Below, piece after piece: positions 1 to 5,217 of a DNA stretch of 6,520 bases (positions are counted from its first letter, which is position 1; each line of letters starts with the position of its first letter). Location of the stretch: the NCBI GenBank assembly GCA_051745265.1, contig JBNJDW010000106.1, positions 1 through 6,520 of the forward strand. The letters are read 5' to 3'. The DNA comes from JBNJDW01 sp051745265. GTDB taxonomy: Bacteria > Pseudomonadota > Alphaproteobacteria > Micavibrionales > CSBR16-224. The notes beneath the pieces were generated by a model. It saw only the letters and a program-made list of their open reading frames with translations, did not search any database and was not told where the DNA came from. A program made the translations under genes and the position numbers.

Positions 1-1316
1 TGCAGGCGACCATTGCGAAAGACTTCGGCGGTTTCATCGGGCTTGTTGTAATAGCCTTTCATGACCTGCGGGCCGATGATGCAGACTTCGCCTTTCTCGC
101 CGCCGGGCAGAACGGTCTCACCATCCTCCTGATCTATGATTTCGATGATGGTATCAGGCAGCGGCAGGCCGATGGTGCCGGTTTTGACCTTGCCGCGGAC
201 CGGATTGCAATTGGTCACCGGGGAGGCTTCGGTTAATCCGTAACCTTCGGCAAGATTGGGGCATTTGGTCATGTCTTCAAAGCGTTTTTTGACTTCCGCA
301 GGCAGCGGCGCGCCGCCGGAAATGCAGAACTTGACCGATGAAAAATCATAGCGGTTGATCTTGGGATATTTTGCGATGGCGTTATAGATGGCCGGCACCC
401 CGGCAAACAGATCCGGTTTTTCACGGTCGACCAGTTTTAAGACCTTTTTTAATTCAAATTTTGGCTGTAATAAAATCCGCATGCCGTGATACAGCGACAT
501 ATTCATCACGGCCGTCATGGCAAAGACATGGAAAAAGGGCAGGACCCCGACCATTGAAAGCTGGCGGTTCTCTTCAAGCAGGGGCGACATCCACAATCCG
601 ACCTGCGCCGCATTGGCATAGATATTCTGATGGGTCAGCATGGCGCCTTTGGGTGTACCGGTCGTACCGCCGGTATATTGCAGCACAGCGGTATCTTCGG
701 TGGCGTTGGCCAGCACGGCGGTATAGTGACCATTGGTTTTAACCAGGTTATCATACAGCACATGGGTCTCATCGGCCTTAACACGGGCAATATCACGGAA
801 TTTGACGATGGGAAAAAGCCATTTCACCGGAACAGGCAGAATATCGCCGAAAGGACAGACAATCATTTTCTGCAATCGGGACTGTTCCAAAACCTGATCA
901 AGTTTACCCGTCAATTGCTTCAGATTAACCGTGACCATAAAATCGGTTTCGCTGTCTTCAACCTGATGGATCAGTTCTTTGGCGGTATACAGCGGGTTAT
1001 AATTGACCACCGTGCCGCCGGCCTTGATGATGCCGTAATAAAACCAGACGGCATAGGGGGTGTTGGGCAGGAACAAACCAACCTTGCAGCCTTTCTGGAC
1101 GCCCATTTTCTGTAGCCCGTCGGCAATTTTATCGGTGATGGCCCGGCTTTCGGCATAGCTCCATTCCTTGCCAAGGAAGTTCAAAAAAGGTCGGTTGCCG
1201 TAACGATCTGTCTGTTCATCGAAAAATTCAGACAGCGTTTTGACCGGCAGATCAACACGCCAGGACAGGCCTTCGGGGTAAAAATTTTCCCAGTTATACG
1301 GTTGCGCATCGGTCAT
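1..1316 (-). CDS. fadD: Long-chain-fatty-acid--CoA ligase (acyl-CoA synthetase), partial, C-terminus beyond the left edge
   Basis: An adenylate-forming enzyme that activates free fatty acids with ATP and joins them to coenzyme A, supplying beta-oxidation and lipid synthesis at the inner face of the cytoplasmic membrane. The frame is open from ATG at 1316 to base 1, giving about 438 residues without a stop; FadD proteins are usually about 550-570, so roughly the last 120 are missing. Visible motifs are the ATP-binding P-loop YTGGTTGTPKGA (residues 214-225), the NPLYT segment typical of FadD, and the adenylate motif GYGLTEASPVT (from about residue 358). The sequence ends after KGYYNKPDETAEVF, just before the expected TGD motif and the C-terminal lid domain with the catalytic lysine. 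The start begins MTDAQPYNWENFYPEG and follows AAGGAA by 6 nt. It lies downstream of flgH in the same direction but behind a strong terminator, so it is probably a separate transcription unit. The family is sure; fadD versus a paralogous medium- or long-chain ligase is not settled. Confidence 0.9.
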   Translation of the reverse strand, partial: MTDAQPYNWENFYPEGLSWRVDLPVKTLSEFFDEQTDRYGNRPFLNFLGKEWSYAESRAITDKIADGLQKMGVQKGCKVGLFLPNTPYAVWFYYGIIKAGGTVVNYNPLYTAKELIHQVEDSETDFMVTVNLKQLTGKLDQVLEQSRLQKMIVCPFGDILPVPVKWLFPIVKFRDIARVKADETHVLYDNLVKTNGHYTAVLANATEDTAVLQYTGGTTGTPKGAMLTHQNIYANAAQVGLWMSPLLEENRQLSMVGVLPFFHVFAMTAVMNMSLYHGMRILLQPKFELKKVLKLVDREKPDLFAGVPAIYNAIAKYPKINRYDFSSVKFCISGGAPLPAEVKKRFEDMTKCPNLAEGYGLTEASPVTNCNPVRGKVKTGTIGLPLPDTIIEIIDQEDGETVLPGGEKGEVCIIGPQVMKGYYNKPDETAEVFRNGRL

Positions 1317-1322
1317 GTGATG

Positions 1323-1328
1323 TTCCTT
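1323..1328 (-). promoter_or_regulatory. Shine-Dalgarno site of fadD
   Basis: AAGGAA on the minus strand, 6 nt before the ATG at 1316. It fixes the fadD start. No convincing sigma-70 promoter is visible between the upstream terminator and this site, although the 5' end of the gene must lie in this stretch of about 50 bp if it has its own promoter. A weak TACACT could serve as a -10 element, but it has no good -35 partner. Confidence 0.6.
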
Positions 1329-1364
1329 TTTTGTCTCAGTGTGAAGTGTAGCCTTAATCACAGC

Positions 1365-1407
1365 AAAAAAAAAGACCGGTTGCAGGGGGTGAACCTGACA
1401 ACCGGCC
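1365..1407 (-). terminator. Intrinsic (rho-independent) terminator of the flgFGAH operon
   Basis: Read on the minus strand, GGCCGGTTG (1407-1399) pairs with CAACCGGTC (1382-1374) over 9 bp with one G-U pair. Past a bulged T the stem continues as CAGG pairing with CCTG around a 7-nt loop, and it is followed directly by nine T residues (1373-1365). It begins about 40 nt after the flgH stop codon. On the plus strand no U-tract follows the hairpin, so it acts in the minus direction only. It marks the end of the flagellar operon and insulates fadD. Confidence 0.92.
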
Positions 1408-1445
1408 ATTGGGGTAGGTTAGGTGGGTGGTAAGGGGTGATACTC

Positions 1446-2216
1446 TTAGAACGGGAAGACGATATCAAAGAATTCCTGTCCATAGCGCGGCTTTTGCACC
1501 TCGCTGATATGGCCGCGTCCGCCATAGGCAATTCGTGCCTCGGCAATTTTTTCATGGGAAATTGTGTTATCGCTCTGGATATCTTCGGGGCGGATAACGC
1601 CGGCGATTTTAATTTCGCGCAGTTCATAATTGACCCGGACTTCCTGACGGCCATAGATAACCATGTTGCCATTGGGCAGGACCTCGGTAACCATGGCAGC
1701 CAGTTTCAGGGTGATTTCCTCTTCACGCCCGATGGAACCGCTACCATTGGAAGAACTGGTAGAGCCCATATTCACCAGATCTTCCGGGCTTAGTTCTTCG
1801 GGCAGAACCTTGGTCAACTGGTCTTCAATCCCCATCATATTCGGCATATCGACATCTTCAGAGCCGCTGCGTGAACGTTCGGAGGCGTTTTCCAGCTCGG
1901 CCTCATCCTGAATATCAATCATTACGGTCAGGATATCACCAATATTCGAAGCACGCTGGTCTTTGAAAAAGGTCTGGCGATCAGCCTGCCAGAGTGAATT
2001 GGCTTCATTGGGCTTAGTATTGGCTGTCGGCATTGGCAGGCTTACAGGTCTGTAATCCGCCGCCTCCTGCGGGTTTTCGATTTTGGACATTTCAGGCTCC
2101 TTGCCGATATTGGCAATGCGGTCGGCGGTGCCACACGCGCTGAGCATCAGGGCCATGGCGGCCAGCGAGGCCAGCTTGAAGCCGCGCGGTGCATGTTTTT
2201 TTGATTGGGTTGTCAT
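1446..2216 (-). CDS. flgH: Flagellar L-ring lipoprotein FlgH
   Basis: Outer-membrane lipoprotein that forms the L ring, the bushing through which the distal rod turns. From ATG 2216 (MTTQSKKHAPRGFK) it is 256 residues, a normal FlgH length. Residues 1-27 form a lipoprotein signal with positive N-terminus, hydrophobic core and lipobox LSAC; Cys28 would be the lipidated residue. Family hallmarks follow: an FFKDQRASNIGDILTVMI block, an LPNGNMVIYGRQEVRVNYEL block, IAGVIRPEDI, and the C-terminal IAYGGRGHISEVQKPRYGQE ending FDIVFPF. A serine/glycine-rich stretch (GSTSSSNGSGSIG) sits mid-protein. An ATG 13 codons upstream (2255) is open, but it has no ribosome site, whereas 2216 has AAGGAG at 6 nt. 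The gene is the last of the operon, 48 bp after flgA, and is followed by the terminator. The P-ring gene flgI, a frequent neighbour of flgH, is not in this window. Confidence 0.96.
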   Translation of the reverse strand: MTTQSKKHAPRGFKLASLAAMALMLSACGTADRIANIGKEPEMSKIENPQEAADYRPVSLPMPTANTKPNEANSLWQADRQTFFKDQRASNIGDILTVMIDIQDEAELENASERSRSGSEDVDMPNMMGIEDQLTKVLPEELSPEDLVNMGSTSSSNGSGSIGREEEITLKLAAMVTEVLPNGNMVIYGRQEVRVNYELREIKIAGVIRPEDIQSDNTISHEKIAEARIAYGGRGHISEVQKPRYGQEFFDIVFPF

Positions 2217-2222
2217 TTTGCT

Positions 2223-2228
2223 CTCCTT
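2223..2228 (-). promoter_or_regulatory. Shine-Dalgarno site that decides the flgH start
   Basis: AAGGAG on the minus strand, 6 nt before the ATG at 2216. It supports this start over the in-frame ATG at 2255, whose upstream sequence shows no purine-rich ribosome site. Confidence 0.8.
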
Positions 2229-2264
2229 ACATATTATCGTCGGACCTGTACGCATAAAACCGGT

Positions 2265-3260
2265 TTAGTTGGTTGCGATGGTCACTTGTTGCGGGCTTTT
2301 GATCTTGGCCTCGATAATCCGGCGCGATGTTGTGTTCATCACGCGGATGACCTCACCTCTGGCACCGGAATCCATGGCCTTGCCTTTGGCGGTCAGACTT
2401 AAGGCACCGTTTTTCAAAATCATGGTGATCATATCACCTTTATTGACCAGACGGGGTTTTTCAAGATCATTGATCCGGATTGGCCGGTCGGAAATGATTG
2501 AGCGCCGCGGTGTCATGCCGACCGCATCCTTGCTGTCCAGCACATAGGATTGGGCAAGTTCTGCCGCACGCATTTTGCTGTATTCGATATGATGTTCGCG
2601 GATAATGTCACCTTTGCGCAGGTTCTCATTTAAGACCGGGATATCAATCAAGCGATGGACCCGGCCTTTGACGGTAATAGATTCTGTTGAATCCTCTGTA
2701 CCATTGATATGGACCGTTACCTCAAAAGTTTCATCCGCGGCATTGAATTTTACAGCTTCTGCGCTTAAAACCGGCTTTTCAAGACCATTAACGGTCAGGC
2801 GCGGCAATACGGTTTCAAGATCAATTTCAATATTTTCCGTGCCGGTTTTGTTTTTCAGGGCTTCTTCAATTAACAGGGCAACCTCGGATTTTTCGACTTC
2901 ACTGACGGCGCGCTGTAACACGACCTCCTGATGGCGGCTGTCCGGTGTCCAGTCAAGGTCAAAAGCCTGGGCAATACGCTGTAAGTCATAAAGGCCCAGA
3001 ACCATGGTTTCGCCGACTTCGGGGGCCGGTGCCAGCACATGGTTGGTATGCGGCCCTGCATTTTTGAAAACATCTCCTACCGTTATGACCTTATCACTAA
3101 GATAGGTTTCGGTCTGAAGACTGACAGGGCTCTCGGCTTTGGCCGTTGCGCTGTCCAGAATAAGCAGCGTGAAACTGATACCCATGCAGATCATCGCAAG
3201 GGCGATTGTGTAACCGATGCCTTTCAGGCTTGTTGTGGGTTTTTGTGTATTGTCTAACAT
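2265..3260 (-). CDS. flgA: Flagellar basal body P-ring formation protein FlgA
   Basis: Periplasmic chaperone that assists assembly of FlgI subunits into the P ring around the rod; it is not part of the finished structure. The product is 331 residues, longer than the enterobacterial protein (about 220) but with the extended N-terminal domain seen in alphaproteobacterial FlgA. A signal peptide occupies about residues 1-42 (hydrophobic 15-35, likely cut after AKA, residues 40-42). The N-terminal domain (about 50-110) carries KVITVGDVF and PAPEVGE. A SAF-type domain runs from about residue 205 (IPVLNENLRKGDIIREHHIE) to about 265. The C-terminal part (271-331) has VNKGDMITMI, the glycine-bounded KGKAMDSGARGEVIRVMN and a final IKSPQQVTIATN. 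The start has AGGAG 7 nt upstream. It lies 55 bp after flgG and 48 bp before flgH, consistent with one operon with the ring gene it serves. Confidence 0.94.
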   Translation of the reverse strand: MLDNTQKPTTSLKGIGYTIALAMICMGISFTLLILDSATAKAESPVSLQTETYLSDKVITVGDVFKNAGPHTNHVLAPAPEVGETMVLGLYDLQRIAQAFDLDWTPDSRHQEVVLQRAVSEVEKSEVALLIEEALKNKTGTENIEIDLETVLPRLTVNGLEKPVLSAEAVKFNAADETFEVTVHINGTEDSTESITVKGRVHRLIDIPVLNENLRKGDIIREHHIEYSKMRAAELAQSYVLDSKDAVGMTPRRSIISDRPIRINDLEKPRLVNKGDMITMILKNGALSLTAKGKAMDSGARGEVIRVMNTTSRRIIEAKIKSPQQVTIATN

Positions 3261-3267
3261 TTCTAAT

Positions 3268-3272
3268 CTCCT
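3268..3272 (-). promoter_or_regulatory. Shine-Dalgarno site of flgA
   Basis: AGGAG on the minus strand, 7 nt before the ATG at 3260. It supports the assigned start, which has a suitable signal peptide directly after it. Confidence 0.75.
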
Positions 3273-3283
3273 ACGCTTTATTT

Positions 3284-3310
3284 AAAATCGAACCTATGCC
3301 TATCGATTTT
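3284..3310 (-). repeat. Inverted repeat in the flgG-flgA gap
   Basis: AAAATCGA (3284-3291) and TCGATTTT (3303-3310) are perfect 8-bp inverted arms around an 11-nt loop, lying just after the flgG stop codon. The stem is A/T-rich with only two G-C pairs, and no clean U-tract follows on the minus strand, so it is not a convincing terminator. It could be a weak RNA hairpin between two cistrons that affects mRNA processing or stability. That role is inference only. Confidence 0.45.
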
Positions 3311-3315
3311 TATAA

Positions 3316-4104
3316 TTAACGGAGCTGAGTTGTCGTACTCATCATTTCATCGCCGGTCTTAATAACCTTTGAATTCATTTCATAAGCCCGCTGGGCGGCA
3401 ATCATACTGGTGATTTCCTGAACAACATCGACATTCGATGATTCAAGCGCGCCCTGCTGAATAGATCCATATCCTTCTGATGCCGGTGATCCGGTGGTCG
3501 CCGCGCCTGATGCGGTTGTTTCCAGAAAGACGTTATCACCAATAGCGTCAAGACCGGCAACATTGGCAAAAATGGCTGTCTCTATCTGGCCGACATTGGC
3601 AAGATCCGTCTGACCGTCCAGTTTGACCAGAACCTCACCGGAGGCGTTTATGGTGGTATCAATGGCATCTTCAGGGATAACAATACCCGGTTCCAGAAGA
3701 TAGCCTTCAGAAGTGACCAGTTCACCATCTTCATTCATCTGGAAAGACCCGTCACGGGTGTAACCGGTGTCACCGTTTGGCATGGTGATCTGGAAATACC
3801 CTTGGCCGGTAATCGCCAGATCCAAGGGGTTATCTGTCATCTGCATGGACCCCTGTTCATTGATCCGGTATACGGACCCGGCCTTAACACCCAGCCCTTG
3901 CTGAATACCTGCCGGTACGGTGTTGCCTTCTTCTGACGAGGAAGACCCCGGCCGCAGTTTTGTCTGGTATAACAGATCCTGAAATTCTGCCCGCTGGCGT
4001 TTATAGCCGGTGGTTGTCATGTTGGCGATGTTGTTGGCGATGACATCAACATTAAGCTGTTGAGCCAGCATGCCGGTAGCGCCGATATCCAAAGTTAAAG
4101 ACAT
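3316..4104 (-). CDS. flgG: Flagellar distal rod protein FlgG
   Basis: Structural subunit of the distal rod, the part of the drive shaft that crosses the P and L rings. It is exported by the flagellar type III apparatus, and accordingly no Sec signal is present. The length of 262 residues matches the family. The N-terminal rod/hook domain has the ANNIANMTTTGYKRQ motif (residues 23-37). Residues about 46-73 (from YQTKLRPGSSSSEEG to GIQQGLGV) correspond to the FlgG-specific segment that distinguishes it from FlgF and the hook protein. NPLDLAITGQGYF starts at 92. The C-terminal domain (220-262) is LESSNVDVVQEI, then IAAQRAYEMNSKVIKTGDEM, ending in QLR. Both end regions would form the alpha-helical coiled coil of the rod. 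Start ATG 4104 has AAGGAG at 6 nt. It follows flgF by 42 bp and precedes flgA by 55 bp. Confidence 0.97.
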   Translation of the reverse strand: MSLTLDIGATGMLAQQLNVDVIANNIANMTTTGYKRQRAEFQDLLYQTKLRPGSSSSEEGNTVPAGIQQGLGVKAGSVYRINEQGSMQMTDNPLDLAITGQGYFQITMPNGDTGYTRDGSFQMNEDGELVTSEGYLLEPGIVIPEDAIDTTINASGEVLVKLDGQTDLANVGQIETAIFANVAGLDAIGDNVFLETTASGAATTGSPASEGYGSIQQGALESSNVDVVQEITSMIAAQRAYEMNSKVIKTGDEMMSTTTQLR

Positions 4105-4110
4105 GTTTTT

Positions 4111-4116
4111 CTCCTT
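4111..4116 (-). promoter_or_regulatory. Shine-Dalgarno site of flgG
   Basis: AAGGAG on the minus strand, 6 nt before the ATG at 4104, the best-placed ribosome site in the operon. Confidence 0.8.
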
Positions 4117-4126
4117 TTACTTACGT

Positions 4127-4156
4127 AACAATTATTGTGTTACCAATTATTGTGTT
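4127..4156 (-). repeat. 15-bp tandem duplication spanning the flgF stop codon
   Basis: On the minus strand, ACACAATAATTGGTA is followed directly by ACACAATAATTGTTA; 14 of 15 bases agree. The first copy contains the last codons and TAA stop of flgF. The second repeats the Thr-Gln-stop in the same frame. It looks like a small replication-slippage duplication. Read-through of the first stop would add only four residues (LVTQ) before the duplicate stop. Confidence 0.85.
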
Positions 4157-4872
4157 TCTGCCAATTTACGGATGGTTGACCGTATCCGGTCATGATCCGT
4201 TTGCACCATTTTCTGTACGGACTGATAGGTCCGCAGAATTTCCAGCATTTTGGTCATTTCCAAAACCGGCTGGACGTTTGATCCTTCGATTGCGCCTTGC
4301 AGAACCGATGCCTCCGGCGCTGCGACTTCTTCCATATCTTCAGCGATATACAGACCATCACCGATCTGTTTCAAAGCCTGAGGGTTATCAAAATTGACCA
4401 GTTTCAGTGTGGCGACTTCACCTTCTTCGGTTGAAACGCCGCCTTTGCTGGTCACTGTAATCTGATTTTCACCTTCGGGGATCTGAATAGGTGCGCCGGC
4501 CTCATCCAGAACCGGATGGCCCTGGGCGGTCACAATCTGACCTTCGTTATTCAATGCAAAATTACCGGCCCTTGTATAACGGGGGCCTTCCGGTGTTTCG
4601 ACGGTAAAATAACCGTCGCCGGTAATCGCCAGATCCAATGGATTATGGGTCTGTTTTAACGGCCCCTGGTCCATGCGGCGAAACCCTTCGCTGTCAACGA
4701 CCTGTGACAGGTCATCTTCAGCGGTCTTGCCTTTGATCAGGTGTTCATGAAACAAAGTGTCCTGACCTTTATAACCGGGGGTCGACATGTTGGCGACATT
4801 GTTTGCGGACAGGGTCATCTGCTCGCGCAATGCCATTTGATGAGATAAACTGACGTAACCTACGTTTTCCAT
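4147..4872 (-). CDS. flgF: Flagellar proximal rod protein FlgF
   Basis: Subunit of the proximal rod of the flagellar basal body, exported through the flagellar type III apparatus. From ATG 4872 it is 241 residues, normal for FlgF, and begins MENVGYVSLSHQMALREQM, the expected family N-terminus. The rod signature SANNVANMSTPGYKG is at residues 22-36, NPLDLAITGDGYF at 77-89, and PRYTRAGNFALNNEGQIVT follows in the middle. The C-terminal domain (about 191-241) is LQGAIEGSNVQPVLEM, then MLEILRTYQSVQKMVQ. An in-frame ATG at 4995 would add 41 residues without family resemblance. That extension also covers the predicted sigma-54 promoter of this gene, so I reject it. The ribosome site is modest (TAGGG, 8 nt upstream). 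First gene of the operon flgF-flgG-flgA-flgH, transcribed away from fliL. It shares rod motifs with FlgG, its paralogue next door. Confidence 0.95.
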   Translation of the reverse strand: MENVGYVSLSHQMALREQMTLSANNVANMSTPGYKGQDTLFHEHLIKGKTAEDDLSQVVDSEGFRRMDQGPLKQTHNPLDLAITGDGYFTVETPEGPRYTRAGNFALNNEGQIVTAQGHPVLDEAGAPIQIPEGENQITVTSKGGVSTEEGEVATLKLVNFDNPQALKQIGDGLYIAEDMEEVAAPEASVLQGAIEGSNVQPVLEMTKMLEILRTYQSVQKMVQTDHDRIRSTIRKLAETQ

Positions 4873-4880
4873 TTGAACTA

Positions 4881-4885
4881 CCCTA
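4881..4885 (-). promoter_or_regulatory. Weak Shine-Dalgarno site of flgF
   Basis: TAGGG on the minus strand, 8 nt before the ATG at 4872. A second purine-rich AAAGG lies a few bases further upstream. It is weaker than the sites of flgG, flgA and flgH. The start is chosen mainly from the protein N-terminus and the promoter position. Confidence 0.5.
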
Positions 4886-4905
4886 ACCTTTATTTTTACC
4901 TTTTT

Positions 4906-4919
4906 GGTGCCGGAGCACC
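4906..4919 (-). other. UNCG-type tetraloop hairpin in the flgF leader RNA
   Basis: Read on the minus strand, GGTGC (4919-4915) pairs with GCACC (4910-4906) around the loop TCCG. In RNA this is C(UCCG)G, a member of the unusually stable UNCG tetraloop family. It would start about 10 nt from the 5' end predicted by the sigma-54 promoter and lies well upstream of the ribosome site. No U-tract follows, so it is not a terminator. A role in mRNA stability is plausible but inferred. Confidence 0.5.
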
Positions 4920-4939
4920 TTTCACCCGCTGTTATCATA

Positions 4940-4955
4940 TGCATCAGCTGTGCCA
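4940..4955 (-). promoter_or_regulatory. Sigma-54 (RpoN) promoter of the flgFGAH operon
   Basis: On the minus strand the sequence is TGGCACAGCTGATGCA, against the sigma-54 consensus TGGCACG-N4-TTGCA. The -24 GG and -12 GC dinucleotides are both present at the exact required spacing; the deviations are A for G at the seventh base and A for the first T of the -12 box. The base before it is C, as the consensus prefers. Transcription would start near 4929, giving a leader of about 57 nt. Sigma-54 promoters need an AAA+ activator bound upstream and are common for rod, ring and hook genes. Confidence 0.78.
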
Positions 4956-4974
4956 GTTTATAAAAACGTATTAT

Positions 4975-4987
4975 TATCAGGTGGTTA
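4975..4987 (+). promoter_or_regulatory. Candidate IHF binding site
   Basis: TATCAGGTGGTTA matches the IHF consensus WATCAANNNNTTR except for G at the sixth base. It lies about 20 bp upstream of the -24 box of the flgF sigma-54 promoter, between it and the palindrome at 5015-5026. This is the usual place for IHF to bend DNA and bring an enhancer-bound activator to the polymerase. The motif is loose enough to occur by chance. Confidence 0.35.
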
Positions 4988-5014
4988 CTAAGCAATTATT
5001 TTTTAAAAATGTTT

Positions 5015-5026
5015 ATGGCGCGCCAT
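5015..5026. promoter_or_regulatory. Perfect 12-bp palindrome, candidate activator (enhancer) site
   Basis: ATGGCGCGCCAT is its own reverse complement. It is the only G/C-rich block in an A/T-rich stretch and lies between the two sigma-54 promoters, about 90 bp upstream of the predicted flgF start and about 160 bp upstream of that of fliL. Both distances suit a sigma-54 enhancer. The identity of the bound protein (a FlbD- or FleQ-like regulator, for instance) is unknown, and the sequence is not one I recognise as a known site. Confidence 0.35.
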
Positions 5027-5152
5027 GTCAGACGCTGAGAATCTGCCCAGAAAGGGGTAAAAAAATCAGTTTTGGCCAGTTTTCATTAAATTGAGATAAA
5101 AAAAACAGGCAAAGCATTAGAATTTCTGATAAAATATCCAACAGGGGTTCCA

Positions 5153-5168
5153 TGGCACGTTCTGTGCA
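5153..5168 (+). promoter_or_regulatory. Sigma-54 (RpoN) promoter of fliL-fliM
   Basis: TGGCACGTTCTGTGCA agrees with the sigma-54 consensus TGGCACG-N4-TTGCA at every fixed base but one (G for the first T of the -12 box), with the -24 GG and -12 GC at exact spacing. Transcription would start near 5179, leaving a leader of about 39 nt before fliL. It faces away from the matching promoter at 4940-4955. Confidence 0.85.
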
Positions 5169-5201
5169 TTACATAATTACTACAACAGATATTTGAGCAG
5201 C

Positions 5202-5207
5202 AAGGGG
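5202..5207 (+). promoter_or_regulatory. Shine-Dalgarno site of fliL
   Basis: AAGGGG, 10 nt before the ATG at 5218, a slightly long spacing. It lies mostly in the loop of a possible small hairpin (CAGC 5198-5201 with GCTG 5207-5210). The leader could alternatively pair CTACA (5180-5184) with TGTAG (5209-5213). Whether either fold matters cannot be told from the sequence. Confidence 0.6.
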
Positions 5208-5217
5208 CTGTAGCGTA

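Larger units (their letters stand above)
4873..5217. other. Divergent control region between flgF and fliL
   Basis: This 345-bp stretch holds no believable gene. It carries two outward-facing sigma-54 promoters (minus strand 4940-4955, plus strand 5153-5168), a candidate IHF site (4975-4987), a perfect 12-bp palindrome (5015-5026), a leader hairpin (4906-4919) and the two ribosome sites. The centre is A/T-rich, with runs such as the one around 5000-5008 and the A-tracts near 5060-5065 and 5098-5105, as is common for bent promoter DNA. The short open frames that cross it start without ribosome sites and resemble nothing. Confidence 0.8.

Noticed and set aside
630..1115. Plus-strand open frame of 161 codons inside fadD
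   Set aside because: It is antisense to a clear acyl-CoA synthetase with intact motifs. Its translation has no recognisable domain and no ribosome site, so it is a shadow of the real gene.
1340..1361. CRP-like TGTGA...TCACA dyad upstream of fadD
   Set aside because: The half-sites are about 12-13 bp apart, whereas a CRP site needs 6. The arms are only 5 bp, so chance is likely.
2217..2255. A longer FlgH start at 2255
   Set aside because: No ribosome site precedes it, and the extra 13 residues would bury the lipoprotein signal. The ATG at 2216 has AAGGAG at 6 nt.
2257..2266. AAACCGGTTT palindrome at the flgA stop codon
   Set aside because: It is a 10-bp dyad with no loop, overlapping the stop codon, with no promoter or U-tract nearby. 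Such short palindromes are common by chance.
3284..3310. Inverted repeat between flgG and flgA as an intrinsic terminator
   Set aside because: The stem is A/T-rich with only two G-C pairs and lacks a proper U-tract. Termination here would cut off flgA and flgH, whose spacing points to one operon. It is listed only as a repeat.
4873..4995. A longer FlgF start at 4995, adding 41 residues
   Set aside because: The extra residues do not resemble FlgF N-termini, no ribosome site precedes them, and the extension contains the predicted sigma-54 promoter of the gene. MENVGYVSLSHQ at 4872 is the expected start.
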